From assembly GCF_029837695.1 (NCBI RefSeq), contig NZ_JAOEEA010000008.1:211543-275542 (forward strand): a DNA stretch of 64,000 nucleotides, in the 5' to 3' direction. How positions within the stretch are numbered: the first letter of the stretch is position 1; every line of letters begins with the position of its first letter. Positions 1 to 9,557 of the stretch are shown piece by piece. The notes under the pieces were generated by a model, which did not search any database, had not been told where the DNA came from, and saw nothing but the letters and a program-made list of their open reading frames with translations. The translations under genes were made by a program, and so were the position numbers. The DNA comes from Pseudomonas sp. GD04019 (GTDB taxonomy: Bacteria; Pseudomonadota; Gammaproteobacteria; Pseudomonadales; Pseudomonadaceae).

Positions 1-946
1 GAGCGCCGACTTCCTCTACAGCGCCGTGGTGATCGAGGAGCAGTCGCGCCTCGGCCTGTCCGGTGTCGGCTTCTCGCTGCACTCGGACATCGTCGCGCCC
101 TACATCCTTCACTACGGCAGCGAAGCGCAGAAGCAGCATTACCTGCCGAAGATGGTGACCGGCGAAGTGGTCACCGCCATCGCCATGACCGAGCCGGGCA
201 CCGGCTCCGACCTGCAGGGCGTGAAGACCACCGCCCTGCTGGATGGCGATCACTACGTGATCAACGGCTCGAAGACCTTCATCACCAACGGCTGGCTGGC
301 CGACATGGTGATAGTCGTCGCCAAGACCGATCCCAAGGGCGGCGCCAAGGGGATCAGCCTGTTCCTGGTAGATGCCAACACCCCGGGATTCTCCAAGGGC
401 AAGCGCCTGGAGAAGGTCGGCATGAAGGCCCAGGACACCTCCGAGCTGTTCTTCCAGGACGTGCGCATTCCCAAGGAAAACCTGCTGGGCAAGGAGGGCA
501 TGGGCTTCGTCTACCTGATGCAGGAGCTGCCCCAGGAGCGTCTGACCGTGGGCGTGGGCGCCATCGCCTCGGCCGAGGCGGCGATCAAGTGGACCCTGGA
601 CTACACCCGTGAGCGCAAGGCCTTCGGCAAGTCCGTCTCCGACTTCCAGAACACTCGCTTCAAGCTGGCCGAGATGACCACCGAGGCGCAGATCGGCCGG
701 GTGTTCGTCGACCGCTGCCTGGAGCTGCACCTGCAGGGCAAGCTGGATGTGCCGACCGCGGCGATGCTCAAGTACTGGGGTACCGACCTGCAGTGCAAGG
801 TGATCGACGAGTGCGTGCAGCTGCATGGTGGCTACGGCTACATGTGGGAATACCCGATCGCCCGTGCCTGGGCCGACTCGCGGGTGCAGCGCATCTACGC
901 CGGCACCAACGAGATCATGAAAGAGATCATTTCCCGCTCGCTGTAA
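1..946 (+). CDS. Acyl-CoA dehydrogenase, long-chain type (5' end outside window)
   Basis: FAD-dependent enzyme of fatty-acid or acyl-CoA oxidation that introduces the alpha-beta double bond. The frame is open from base 2, so the N-terminus lies outside the window; about 314 C-terminal residues are visible. Family signatures seen: [12 protein letters not shown] (FAD/substrate region), [21 protein letters not shown] split across the C-terminal helical domain, [17 protein letters not shown], and the ending [16 protein letters not shown]. The ELPQER stretch together with [12 protein letters not shown] resembles long-chain acyl-CoA dehydrogenases more than the medium-chain type. Chain-length preference cannot be fixed from sequence alone. 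Confidence 0.93.
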   Translation, partial: SADFLYSAVVIEEQSRLGLSGVGFSLHSDIVAPYILHYGSEAQKQHYLPKMVTGEVVTAIAMTEPGTGSDLQGVKTTALLDGDHYVINGSKTFITNGWLADMVIVVAKTDPKGGAKGISLFLVDANTPGFSKGKRLEKVGMKAQDTSELFFQDVRIPKENLLGKEGMGFVYLMQELPQERLTVGVGAIASAEAAIKWTLDYTRERKAFGKSVSDFQNTRFKLAEMTTEAQIGRVFVDRCLELHLQGKLDVPTAAMLKYWGTDLQCKVIDECVQLHGGYGYMWEYPIARAWADSRVQRIYAGTNEIMKEIISRSL

Positions 947-1034
947 GCCTCTCCTGGTTCGCCTGCGGTCGTCGCGGGCGAACCAGCCTCTGCCGATGTC
1001 GGTCTACCGATCCATTGCGGGATTGGAGTCGCCG

Positions 1035-1742
1035 ATGCATACATCACCCTTCGCCGATTGGGACGGGACCGCGCAACAGGCGCGCGTGCTGCAGAGTGCG
1101 CTGGCCGAACGAGTGGTGCTGGAGGATGACTTCGCGCCGCCGCGGATAATCGCCGGCGTGGATGTCGGTTTCGAAGAGCAGGGCAGCATCACCCTGGCGG
1201 CCGCCGTGCTGCTCGATGCTAATACCTTGCAGCTGATTGCCCATAGCGTGGCGCGCATTCCCACCAGCATGCCCTATGTGCCGGGGCTATTGTCTTTCCG
1301 CGAGCTGCCGGCCTTGCTGCAGGCATTGCGCGATCTGCCGCAGATACCGGATCTGATCTACTGCGACGGCCTGGGCATCGCCCACCCGCGCCGGCTCGGC
1401 ATCGCTTCGCACCTGGGCGTGGTGACCGGGCTGCCGACCATTGGTGTGGCCAAGAGCATCCTCGTCGGTACTCATGCGGAGCTGCCGCAGGAGAAGGGCG
1501 CGCGCGTGCCGCTCAGGCATGCGGGTGAGCAGGTTGGCTGGATGCTGCGCAGCAAGGACAAGGTCAAGCCGCTGATCGTCTCGCCAGGGCATCGCGTGAG
1601 CATGGCTAGCGCCGTCGAGCTGGTGCTGGCCTGCTGCCGTGGTTATCGCCTGCCCGAGCCGACCCGCCTGGCGGATCGGCTGGCTTCGCGCCGCGGCGAG
1701 ATGCCGGCGCCCCGAGCGAGCACGCCGGACCTGTTCGGCTGA
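1035..1742 (+). CDS. nfi: Endonuclease V (deoxyinosine 3' endonuclease)
   Basis: Repair nuclease that nicks DNA at the second phosphodiester bond 3' to deaminated bases such as hypoxanthine. 235 residues, close to E. coli Nfi (223). Metal-binding acids are present: D43 in GVDVGF, E90 in [11 protein letters not shown] and D111 in [12 protein letters not shown], followed by the typical [14 protein letters not shown] stretch. I chose the ATG at 1035 because GGAG lies 6-7 bases upstream; an in-frame ATG at 996 would add 13 non-conserved residues. It stands between an acyl-CoA dehydrogenase gene and a convergent reductase gene, so probably has its own transcript. Confidence 0.93.
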   Translation: MHTSPFADWDGTAQQARVLQSALAERVVLEDDFAPPRIIAGVDVGFEEQGSITLAAAVLLDANTLQLIAHSVARIPTSMPYVPGLLSFRELPALLQALRDLPQIPDLIYCDGLGIAHPRRLGIASHLGVVTGLPTIGVAKSILVGTHAELPQEKGARVPLRHAGEQVGWMLRSKDKVKPLIVSPGHRVSMASAVELVLACCRGYRLPEPTRLADRLASRRGEMPAPRASTPDLFG

Positions 1743-1745
1743 GCC

Positions 1746-2783
1746 TCAGGGCGCCGGGTTGGGTTGCTCGCGTTGGATGGCCTCGATGCCCTCCAGAACC
1801 TCTGCCGAGAGCCGGAGATCGATGCTGTCCAGGTTGCTCTCCAGCTGCTCCGGGCTAGTGGCGCCGATGATGTTGCTGGTGACGAAGGGTTGGCGGGTGA
1901 CGAAGGCCAGCGCCATCTGCGCCGGGTCCAGACCGTGCTCGCGGGCCAGCTGCACGTAACGGTCGCAGGCGGCCTGGGCTTGCGGGTTGGTGTAGCGCGA
2001 GAAACGGCTGAACAGGGTGATCCTCGCGTTGGCCGGACGGGCGCCGTTGGCGTATTTGCCGGAGAGCATGCCGAACGCCAGCGGCGAGTAAGCCAGTAGG
2101 CCGCACTGCTCGCGGATCGCCACTTCCGCCAGGCCCACCTCGAAGCTGCGGTTGAGCAGGTTGTAGGGGTTCTGGATCGACACCATGCGAGCCAGGCCCA
2201 GGCTGTCGGCCAGTTGCAGGAACTTCATGGTGCCCCAGGGCGTTTCATTGGACAGGCCGATATGGCGGATCTTGCCGGCCGCGATCTGCTCACCGAGGGC
2301 TTCGAGGATTTCCTGCAGCGGGGTGAAGCCCTGCTCCTGATGGCGATAGCCGAGCTGGCCGAAGAAGTTGGTGCTGCGCTCCGGCCAGTGCAGCTGGTAC
2401 AGGTCGATCCAGTCGGTCTGCAGGCGCTTCAGGCTGTCGTCGACGGCGGCGCTGATATGCGCGCGGTTGTGCTTGAGCTGGCCGCCGCGGATGTAGTCGA
2501 TGCCATTGCCGGGGCCGGCCACCTTGCTGGCCAGGATCCAGTCGGCACGGTTGCCGCGAGCCTTGAAGTAGTTGCCGATGATGCGTTCCGTGGCGCCATA
2601 GGTATTGCTACGCGGCGGCACCGGGTACATCTCGGCGGTATCGAGGAAATTGATCCCGGCGGCGCGGGCACGATCGATCTGGCCGAAGCCATCGGCCTCG
2701 CTGTTCTGCTCGCCCCAGGTCATGCTGCCCAGGCACAGTGCGCTGACGCTAAGGTCGCTGCGGCCCAGTTGACGGTATTCCAT
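1746..2783 (-). CDS. tas: NADP(H)-dependent aldo-keto reductase, Tas-like
   Basis: Cytosolic aldo-keto reductase of the Tas subfamily; natural substrate unknown. 345 residues, nearly the same length as E. coli Tas (346). The barrel starts MEYRQLGRSDLSVSALCLGSMTWG. Catalytic residues are visible: D48 and Y53 in FLDTAEMYPVPP, the lysine in ILASKVAGPG, and the histidine in LYQLHWPER. The C-terminal NADP region contains NIIGATSPEQLESNL. The start has a strong AAGGAG ribosome site 7 bases upstream. It is convergent with nfi (3 bp between stops), so the two share no promoter. E. coli tas complements a tyrosine auxotroph, but that activity is not established here. Confidence 0.9.
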   Translation of the reverse strand: MEYRQLGRSDLSVSALCLGSMTWGEQNSEADGFGQIDRARAAGINFLDTAEMYPVPPRSNTYGATERIIGNYFKARGNRADWILASKVAGPGNGIDYIRGGQLKHNRAHISAAVDDSLKRLQTDWIDLYQLHWPERSTNFFGQLGYRHQEQGFTPLQEILEALGEQIAAGKIRHIGLSNETPWGTMKFLQLADSLGLARMVSIQNPYNLLNRSFEVGLAEVAIREQCGLLAYSPLAFGMLSGKYANGARPANARITLFSRFSRYTNPQAQAACDRYVQLAREHGLDPAQMALAFVTRQPFVTSNIIGATSPEQLESNLDSIDLRLSAEVLEGIEAIQREQPNPAP

Positions 2784-2872
2784 GTGCGGCTCCTTGGTTC
2801 AAGCGGGAGCGCCCAGCATAAAGCAGGTTGCTATTTTCGCAGCAATCGGCATAATTCCGCGGCTTTCTCGGC

Positions 2873-2918
2873 GGGGATGCCTAGCCCGTACGAGAAGGAA
2901 GGTGGGGATGCCTAGCCC
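2873..2918. repeat. 15-bp direct repeat upstream of rplM
   Basis: GGGGATGCCTAGCCC occurs at 2873-2887 and again, identical, at 2904-2918 (31-bp period). The second copy sits inside an inverted pair GGTGGG (2901-2906)/CCCACC (2916-2921), and a larger pair GGCGGGG (2870-2876)/CCCCGCC (2926-2932) encloses both. The function is unknown. Confidence 0.6.
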
Positions 2919-2983
2919 ACCGAAACCCCGCCGTGGCGGACGCGCTGACCCGAGCCCCCGACAGCGTCTGTTTCCGGCTGTCT

Positions 2984-3012
2984 TTGACCTTGTCAAAGCA
3001 AGCACTATTCAG
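2984..3012 (+). promoter_or_regulatory. Candidate sigma70 promoter for rplM-rpsI
   Basis: TTGACC at 2984-2989 followed after 16 bp by TATTCA (3006-3011). It lies about 50 bases before the rplM start in a 276-bp intergenic region. The -35 matches 5 of 6 consensus positions; the -10 is weaker. Inferred only from sequence. Confidence 0.45.
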
Positions 3013-3059
3013 TAAGATCCGCCGTCTTATTTTCAGGGCGGCCCCTGAGGCTATAGCGA

Positions 3060-3488
3060 ATGAAGACTTTTACTGCAAAACCGGAAACTGTTAAGCGCGA
3101 CTGGTACGTCGTCGACGCTGCAGGTCAGACCCTGGGTCGTCTGGCCACCGAAATCGCGAGCCGTCTGCGCGGCAAGCACAAGCCGGAATACACCCCGCAC
3201 GTTGATACCGGCGACTACATCGTCGTGATCAATGCCGAGCAGGTGCGTGTAACTGGCGCCAAGACCTCCGACAAGATGTACTACTCGCACTCCGGTTTCC
3301 CGGGTGGCATCAAGGAAATCAGCTTCGAGAAGCTGATCGCCAAGGCCCCCGAGCGCGTGATCGAGACCGCGGTCAAGGGCATGCTGCCGAAGAATCCGCT
3401 GGGTCGCGACATGTATCGCAAGCTGAAGGTGTACAAGGGTGCCGTTCACCCGCACACCGCTCAGCAGCCCCAAGAACTGAAGATTTAA
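3060..3488 (+). CDS. rplM: 50S ribosomal protein L13
   Basis: Large-subunit ribosomal protein that binds 23S rRNA early in 50S assembly. 142 residues, the exact length of the E. coli protein. The sequence [20 protein letters not shown] and the segments [24 protein letters not shown] and [11 protein letters not shown] are diagnostic. It is the first gene of the usual L13-S9 pair, with rpsI 14 bp downstream, and the pair is bounded by a terminator after rpsI. Confidence 0.98.
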   Translation: MKTFTAKPETVKRDWYVVDAAGQTLGRLATEIASRLRGKHKPEYTPHVDTGDYIVVINAEQVRVTGAKTSDKMYYSHSGFPGGIKEISFEKLIAKAPERVIETAVKGMLPKNPLGRDMYRKLKVYKGAVHPHTAQQPQELKI

Positions 3489-3502
3489 CGGAATAGTTCA
3501 TT

Positions 3503-3895
3503 ATGTCGGCGACTCAAAATTACGGCACTGGCCGTCGCAAGACCGCTACCGCACGCGTATTCCTGCGTCCGGGCACTGGCAAGATCTCCATCAACAACCG
3601 CACCCTGGAAACTTTCTTCGGTCGCGAAACCGCTCGCATGGTCGTGCGTCAGCCGCTTGAGCTGACCGAAACCACCGAGAAGTTCGACATCTACGTCACC
3701 GTTCTCGGTGGTGGTGTCAGCGGTCAGGCTGGTGCGATCCGTCACGGCATCACTCGTGCCCTGATGGACTACGACGAAGGCCTGCGTCCTGCCCTGCGCA
3801 AAGCCGGCTTCGTGACTCGCGATGCTCGCGAAGTAGAACGTAAGAAAGTCGGTCTGCGCAAAGCGCGTAAGCGTCCGCAGTACTCGAAGCGTTAA
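3503..3895 (+). CDS. rpsI: 30S ribosomal protein S9
   Basis: Small-subunit protein whose C-terminal tail reaches the P-site tRNA. 130 residues, as in E. coli. It opens with [15 protein letters not shown] and keeps the basic tail ending QYSKR, whose last Arg contacts the tRNA anticodon stem-loop in known structures. Second gene of the rplM-rpsI operon, followed by a strong intrinsic terminator 20 bases after the stop. Confidence 0.98.
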   Translation: MSATQNYGTGRRKTATARVFLRPGTGKISINNRTLETFFGRETARMVVRQPLELTETTEKFDIYVTVLGGGVSGQAGAIRHGITRALMDYDEGLRPALRKAGFVTRDAREVERKKVGLRKARKRPQYSKR

Positions 3896-3915
3896 TTCGC
3901 TGCTACGTTCAAAGA

Positions 3916-3946
3916 CGCCCAGACTCTTCGGAGCTGGGCGTTTTTT
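3916..3946 (+). terminator. Rho-independent terminator after rpsI
   Basis: CGCCCAG (3916-3922) pairs with CTGGGCG (3934-3940). An inner CTC-TTCG-GAG hairpin has a UUCG tetraloop, and TTTTTT follows at 3941-3946. It ends the ribosomal-protein operon. Confidence 0.93.
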
Positions 3947-4038
3947 ATTGCTGCCTGTTTTTACTCTGCGACAACCTGTCGCATTGGTGGAAAGCCCGGT
4001 CTGCAAGGCCTGCGACCAATTTGTATCCGGTAATTACC

Positions 4039-4067
4039 TTGTCAGAAAAGGGGCTTTTCTTTACCAT
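4039..4067 (+). promoter_or_regulatory. Candidate sigma70 promoter for petABC
   Basis: TTGTCA (4039-4044), a 17-bp spacer and TACCAT (4062-4067) lie about 80 bases before petA. There is no other good match in the 200-bp gap after the rpsI terminator. Confidence 0.45.
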
Positions 4068-4146
4068 TCGGCAAATTTTGTGCGGCCCGATTTATTACTT
4101 AGTAGAGGCCTGACCACAGGCCACAAAGCTGATGGGAGACGACTGA

Positions 4147-4740
4147 ATGAGCAATGACGGCGTGAATGCAGGCCGGCGTCGCTTCCTGGTGGCGGCCACT
4201 TCGGTGGTAGGTGCTGCCGGAGCGGTGGGTGCTGCGACCCCGTTCGTGGGGTCATGGTTCCCCAGTGCCAAGGCCAAAGCGGCCGGTGCACCGGTGAAAG
4301 TGAATATCGCCAAGGTCGAACCTGGCCAGCAGATGATCGCCGAATGGCGCGGTCAGCCGGTATTCATCGTGCGTCGTACCGAGGAGATCCTGGCCAACCT
4401 GACCAAGATCGACGGCAGCGTTGCCGACCCGGAATCCGCCGCCTCCGTGCAGCCGGAATACGTCGACAAGAAGACTCGCGCGATCAAGCCGGAAATCCTG
4501 GTGTTGGTCGGTCTGTGCACCCACCTGGGCTGCTCGCCGTCCTTCCGCCCGGAAGTGGCACCGGCCGATCTCGGTCCGGAGTGGGTCGGTGGCTATTTCT
4601 GCCCCTGCCACGGTTCGCGCTACGACCTCGCCGGTCGCGTCTACAAGGCCCAGCCCGCGCCGCTGAACCTGCCGGTTCCGCCGCATTCCTACGAGTCCGA
4701 TGAAGTCATCGTCATCGGCGTGGACCAGGAGAAAGCATGA
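4147..4740 (+). CDS. petA: Ubiquinol-cytochrome c reductase, Rieske iron-sulfur subunit
   Basis: The 2Fe-2S subunit of the cytochrome bc1 complex, which passes an electron from ubiquinol to cytochrome c1 on the periplasmic side. 197 residues. A twin-arginine signal-anchor is visible (GRRRFLVAATSVV, then a hydrophobic stretch to about residue 37), so the folded cluster domain is exported by Tat. Cluster box I is C124-T-H126-L-G-C129 and box II is C152-P-C154-H155. By analogy with the family, C124, H126, C152 and H155 hold the cluster and C129-C154 form the disulfide. Its stop overlaps the petB start. Confidence 0.97.
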   Translation: MSNDGVNAGRRRFLVAATSVVGAAGAVGAATPFVGSWFPSAKAKAAGAPVKVNIAKVEPGQQMIAEWRGQPVFIVRRTEEILANLTKIDGSVADPESAASVQPEYVDKKTRAIKPEILVLVGLCTHLGCSPSFRPEVAPADLGPEWVGGYFCPCHGSRYDLAGRVYKAQPAPLNLPVPPHSYESDEVIVIGVDQEKA

Positions 4741-5951
4741 TGGAAAAATTCATGGCCTGGGTCGATGCGCGCTTCCCCGCGACCAAGATGTGGGAAGACC
4801 ATCTGAGCAAGTATTACGCTCCGAAGAACTTCAACTTCTTCTACTTCTTCGGCTCGCTGGCACTGCTGGTGCTGGTCAATCAGATCCTCACCGGTATCTG
4901 GCTGACCATGAGCTTCACGCCGTCCGCCGAGGAAGCCTTCGCTTCCGTCGAGTACATCATGCGCGACGTGGAGTTCGGCTGGATCATCCGCTACCTGCAC
5001 TCCACCGGTGCCTCCGCGTTCTTCGTGGTGGTCTACCTGCACATGTTCCGCGGTCTGCTCTACGGCTCCTACCAGAAGCCACGTGAGCTGGTGTGGATCT
5101 TCGGCATGCTGATCTACCTGTGCCTGATGGCGGAAGCCTTCATGGGCTACCTGCTGCCGTGGGGTCAGATGTCCTACTGGGGCGCCCAGGTGATCATCTC
5201 GCTGTTCGGTGCCATCCCGGTGATCGGCGATGACCTGACCCAGTGGATCCGTGGTGACTACCTGATCTCCGGCATCACCCTGAACCGCTTCTTCGCGCTG
5301 CACGTGATCGCCCTGCCGATCGTCCTGCTCGGCCTGGTCGTGCTGCACATCCTGGCGCTGCACGAAGTCGGTTCGAACAACCCGGACGGCGTCGACATCA
5401 AGAAGAACAAGGACGAGAACGGCGTGCCGCTCGACGGCATCGCGTTCCATCCCTACTACACTGTGAAAGACATTGTCGGCGTGGTGGTCTTCCTGTTCGT
5501 CTTCTGCGCCATCGTGTTCTTCTTCCCGGAGATGGGTGGTTACTTCCTCGAGAAGCCGAACTTCGAGCAGGCCAACCCGTTCAAGACCCCCGAGCACATC
5601 GCTCCGGTGTGGTACTTCACCCCCTTCTACGCCATCCTGCGCGCCGTACCGGACAAGCTGCTGGGCGTGATCGCCATGGGCGCCGCCATCGCCGTGCTGT
5701 TCGTCCTGCCTTGGCTCGACCGTAGCCCGGTCAAGTCGATGCGCTACAAGGGCTGGCTGAGCAAGGTCTGGCTGCTGGTGTTCTGCGTGTCCTTCGTGAT
5801 CCTCGGCGTGCTGGGCGTACTGGCACCGACTCCGGGCCGTACCCTGCTGTCGCAGATCTGCACCGCGCTGTATTTCGCCTACTTCATCCTGATGCCGTTC
5901 TACACCCGGATGGAGAAGACTAAACCGGTTCCGGAAAGGGTGACTGGCTGA
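4737..5951 (+). CDS. petB: Cytochrome b subunit of the bc1 complex
   Basis: Membrane subunit that carries hemes bL and bH and forms the two quinone sites. 404 residues with about eight membrane helices. Heme-ligand histidines are seen in helix B (HSTGASAFFVVVYLHMFRG) and helix D (HVIALPIVLLGLVVLHILALH). The Qo-site motif reads PVWY (residues 290-293) rather than the PEWY of mitochondria and alphaproteobacteria. Two starts are possible (4737 or the adjacent ATG at 4740); the first overlaps the petA stop as ATGA, suggesting translational coupling. Confidence 0.97.
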   Translation: MMEKFMAWVDARFPATKMWEDHLSKYYAPKNFNFFYFFGSLALLVLVNQILTGIWLTMSFTPSAEEAFASVEYIMRDVEFGWIIRYLHSTGASAFFVVVYLHMFRGLLYGSYQKPRELVWIFGMLIYLCLMAEAFMGYLLPWGQMSYWGAQVIISLFGAIPVIGDDLTQWIRGDYLISGITLNRFFALHVIALPIVLLGLVVLHILALHEVGSNNPDGVDIKKNKDENGVPLDGIAFHPYYTVKDIVGVVVFLFVFCAIVFFFPEMGGYFLEKPNFEQANPFKTPEHIAPVWYFTPFYAILRAVPDKLLGVIAMGAAIAVLFVLPWLDRSPVKSMRYKGWLSKVWLLVFCVSFVILGVLGVLAPTPGRTLLSQICTALYFAYFILMPFYTRMEKTKPVPERVTG

Positions 5952-6733
5952 TGAAAAAGCTATTTGCTGCATTTGTTATCGCTGCACTGCCGGCCTTCTC
6001 CTTTGCCGCTGGCGGCCATGGCGTCGAGCTGGACAAGGTTGACCTCGACCTGACCGACAAGGCTGCCCTGCAGGATGGCGCGCGTACCTTCGCCAACTAC
6101 TGCATGGGCTGCCACAGCGCCAAGTTCCAGCGCTACGAGCGCGTTGCCGATGACATCGGCATCCCGCACGAACTGATGCTGGAAAACCTGGTGTTCACCG
6201 GTGCCAAGATCGGCGACCACATGAAGATCGGCATGAAGCCGGAAGATGCCAAGGCCTGGTTCGGCGCTGCGCCGCCCGACCTGACCCTGGTTGCCCGCGT
6301 ACGCGGCGCCGACTGGCTGTACACCTACCTGCGCACCTTCTACGAGGACCCGACTCGTCCGCTGGGTGCCAACAACAAGGTGTTCCCGAACGTCGGTATG
6401 CCCAACGTGCTGGTCGGCCTGCAAGGCCGCCAGGTCATCGGTTGCAAGCAGGTTCAGGTGGTCGAGGAAGGCAAGAAGCAGTACGACCCGCTGACCGGCG
6501 CGCCGATCACCCACGAGGCCTGCGACCAGCTGACCATCGTGCCGAAGACCGGCACGCTGACCGAGGCTGAGTTCGACGAGAAGGTCCATAACCTGGTGAC
6601 CTTCCTCGCCTACTCGGCCAACCCGGTCAAGCTGGAAAGCCAGCGCATCGGTACCTATGTCCTGCTGTACCTGGCCTTCTTCTTCGTGTTCGCCTACCTG
6701 CTGAAGCGCGAATACTGGAAGGACGTGCACTGA
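5951..6733 (+). CDS. petC: Cytochrome c1
   Basis: Heme-c subunit of the bc1 complex that takes electrons from the Rieske protein and passes them to soluble cytochrome c. 260 residues. It has an N-terminal signal peptide (MKKLFAAFVIAALPAFSFAA), a heme attachment motif C51-M-G-C54-H55, a candidate axial methionine in FPNVGMPNVLVG, and a C-terminal membrane anchor (YVLLYLAFFFVFAYLL) ending in KREYWKDVH. The start codon shares a base with the petB stop (TGATG). Last gene of petABC, followed by a strong hairpin terminator. Confidence 0.96.
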   Translation: MKKLFAAFVIAALPAFSFAAGGHGVELDKVDLDLTDKAALQDGARTFANYCMGCHSAKFQRYERVADDIGIPHELMLENLVFTGAKIGDHMKIGMKPEDAKAWFGAAPPDLTLVARVRGADWLYTYLRTFYEDPTRPLGANNKVFPNVGMPNVLVGLQGRQVIGCKQVQVVEEGKKQYDPLTGAPITHEACDQLTIVPKTGTLTEAEFDEKVHNLVTFLAYSANPVKLESQRIGTYVLLYLAFFFVFAYLLKREYWKDVH

Positions 6734-6752
6734 TACACTGCGTCACCGCTGT

Positions 6753-6787
6753 AAACGCACGCGCCCCTCAAGGGCGCGTGCGTTTTT
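6753..6787 (+). terminator. Rho-independent terminator after petC
   Basis: An 11-bp GC-rich stem CGCACGCGCCC (6756-6766) / GGGCGCGTGCG (6772-6782) with loop CTCAA, extended by AAA/TTT pairs, is followed by TTTTT (6783-6787). Confidence 0.93.
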
Positions 6788-6820
6788 CTGTTTCTGCCAT
6801 TTCGAAAAGTGAGGGGCGCC

Positions 6821-7438
6821 ATGGCCGCGACCAATAAGCTGGCCTGTTATTCCGACCCTGCCGACCACTATTCCCATCGCGTGCGACTGGTGCTGGCCGA
6901 GAAGGGCGTAAGCGCCGAGATCATCGATGTCCAGGCCGGGCGTTGCCCGCCCAAGCTGGCTGAGGCCAACCCCTATGGCGGCGTACCGACCCTGGTCGAT
7001 CGTGACCTGGCCTTGTACGAATCCACCGTGGTGATGGAGTATCTCGACGAGCGCTATCCGCATCCGCCGCTGCTGCCGGTGTATCCGGTGGACCGGGCCA
7101 AGAGCCGCCTGCTGATGCACCGCATCCAGCGCGACTGGTGCAAGCTGGTCGACCAGATTCTCGACGCGCGCACCAAGGAAGCGGACCGGGCCGTGGCGCG
7201 CAAGGAGCTGCGCGAGAGCCTGACCGGCGTGTCGCCGCTGTTCGCCGACAAGCCGTTCTTCCTCAGTGACGAGCTGAGTCTGGTGGACTGTTGCCTGCTG
7301 CCGATCCTGTGGCGTCTGCCGAAGCTGGGCATCGAGCTGCCGCGCCCGGCCAAGCCGCTGCTGGACTATATGGAGCGGGTATTCGCCAGCGAGGCCTTCC
7401 AGGCCAGTCTATCCACCGTCGAGCGCGATATGCGCTGA
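6821..7438 (+). CDS. sspA: Stringent starvation protein A
   Basis: Glutathione-transferase-fold protein that binds RNA polymerase and modulates starvation and virulence gene expression in proteobacteria; the family is not known as an active transferase. 205 residues with the opening [24 protein letters not shown], the cis-Pro segment [31 protein letters not shown] (split over two strands), and the C-terminal helical domain. I chose the ATG at 6821 because GAGGGG lies 5 bases upstream; a GTG at 6809 overlaps that site. It forms the usual sspA-sspB pair, 15 bp apart. Confidence 0.95.
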   Translation: MAATNKLACYSDPADHYSHRVRLVLAEKGVSAEIIDVQAGRCPPKLAEANPYGGVPTLVDRDLALYESTVVMEYLDERYPHPPLLPVYPVDRAKSRLLMHRIQRDWCKLVDQILDARTKEADRAVARKELRESLTGVSPLFADKPFFLSDELSLVDCCLLPILWRLPKLGIELPRPAKPLLDYMERVFASEAFQASLSTVERDMR

Positions 7439-7453
7439 GCCGAGGAGGCCGAG

Positions 7454-7870
7454 ATGAACTCCAGTCGCCCCTACCTGGTACGTGCCCTGTACGAGTGGAT
7501 AGTCGACAACGACTGCACCCCGCACCTGCTGGTGAATGCCGAGTTCCCCGGTGTGCGCGTGCCGGCCGGCTACGCCAACGATGGGCAGATCGTCCTCAAC
7601 GTGTCGCCCAGTGCCGTGCGCAACCTGCACATGGACAACGAGGCGGTCAGCTTCGAGGGGCGTTTCGGTGGCGTGGCGCACTCGCTGTTCGTGCCGTCCG
7701 GCGCCATGCTGGCGATCTATGCGCGGGAGAACGGCCAGGGCATGGTCTTCGAGCTGGAGCCACCGGTCGACGATGACGAGGAGGAAGGGCCGGAGCCCGA
7801 TGATGACGGTCCGTCCGGTGGTGAGCCGCCACGGCCCAGCGGGCGGCCCAGTCTGAAGGTGGTCAAGTAG
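7454..7870 (+). CDS. sspB: ClpXP protease specificity-enhancing factor SspB
   Basis: Adaptor that binds ssrA-tagged proteins and hands them to ClpXP. 138 residues: a conserved substrate-binding domain (SSRPYLVRALYEWIVDN, then VRVPAGYANDGQIVLNVSP), a long acidic linker (EPPVDDDEEEGPEPDDDG) and a C-terminal peptide RPSLKVVK, which matches the ClpX-docking tail of E. coli SspB. A strong GAGGAGG site precedes the start. The gene is followed by a bidirectional hairpin shared with the convergent dolP operon. Confidence 0.95.
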   Translation: MNSSRPYLVRALYEWIVDNDCTPHLLVNAEFPGVRVPAGYANDGQIVLNVSPSAVRNLHMDNEAVSFEGRFGGVAHSLFVPSGAMLAIYARENGQGMVFELEPPVDDDEEEGPEPDDDGPSGGEPPRPSGRPSLKVVK

Positions 7871-7874
7871 CAAT

Positions 7875-7903
7875 AAAAAAGGCGATCCGAGGATCGCCTT
7901 TTT
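7875..7903. terminator. Bidirectional terminator between sspB and dolP
   Basis: GGCGATCC (7881-7888), loop GA, GGATCGCC (7891-7898). T-run TTTTT lies on the right (7899-7903) and AAAAAA on the left (7875-7880), so it can stop transcripts from both strands. Confidence 0.92.
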
Positions 7904-7949
7904 CATGTTCGCGGCAAGCTGGCTTGCCGTGGCATCGCCTGTCGCCGGC

Positions 7950-9196
<1,247 letters not shown>

Positions 9197-9200
9197 CTAT

Positions 9201-9557
9201 TCACGTTTCGAAAGCGTTGCGTAGCCAGTTCAGTCCGGAATCGCCAGGGCCTATAGCCACCACGTCGAAGCGGCAGGGCTGCTTGCCCCAGCGATTCTCG
9301 CGCTGCAGGAACAGTTCGGCGGCGAGAGCCAGGCGCTGGCGCTTGCGGGCGTCGACGCTTTCCAGCGCGCCGCCCCAGGCGGCGTGCTTGCGGTAGCGGA
9401 CTTCGACGAATACTACTGTATCGCCGTCGAGCATGACCAGATCGAGCTCGCCGCCGCGGCAGCTCCAGTTCTGCGCCAGCAGGCGCAGGCCCTGTTGCTG
9501 CAGGTGGTCGCGCGCCAGGTTCTCGGCGGCGCGACCGCTGTCCTGGCGCGAATTAAT
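9201..9557 (-). CDS. yraN: YraN/UPF0102 family nuclease-fold protein with non-standard start
   Basis: Small protein with a restriction-endonuclease-like core; cellular role unclear. About 118 residues. The conserved N-terminal part is SGRAAENLARDHLQQQG, then NWSCRGGELDLVMLDGD and VVFVEVRYRKHAAWGGALESV, with the catalytic-looking D and E-x-R of the family. There is no ATG, GTG or TTG between the upstream in-frame stop and an internal ATG at 9434, and starting there would remove a third of the protein including GGELDL. The best-placed codon is ATT at 9557, overlapping the lpoA stop (ATTAA). The exact start is therefore uncertain, but the reading frame is clear. Confidence 0.8.
   Translation of the reverse strand: MNSRQDSGRAAENLARDHLQQQGLRLLAQNWSCRGGELDLVMLDGDTVVFVEVRYRKHAAWGGALESVDARKRQRLALAAELFLQRENRWGKQPCRFDVVAIGPGDSGLNWLRNAFET

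Noticed and set aside
4689..5972. A 427-codon open frame opposite petB
   Set aside because: His/Gln/Glu-rich antisense of cytochrome b; no support.
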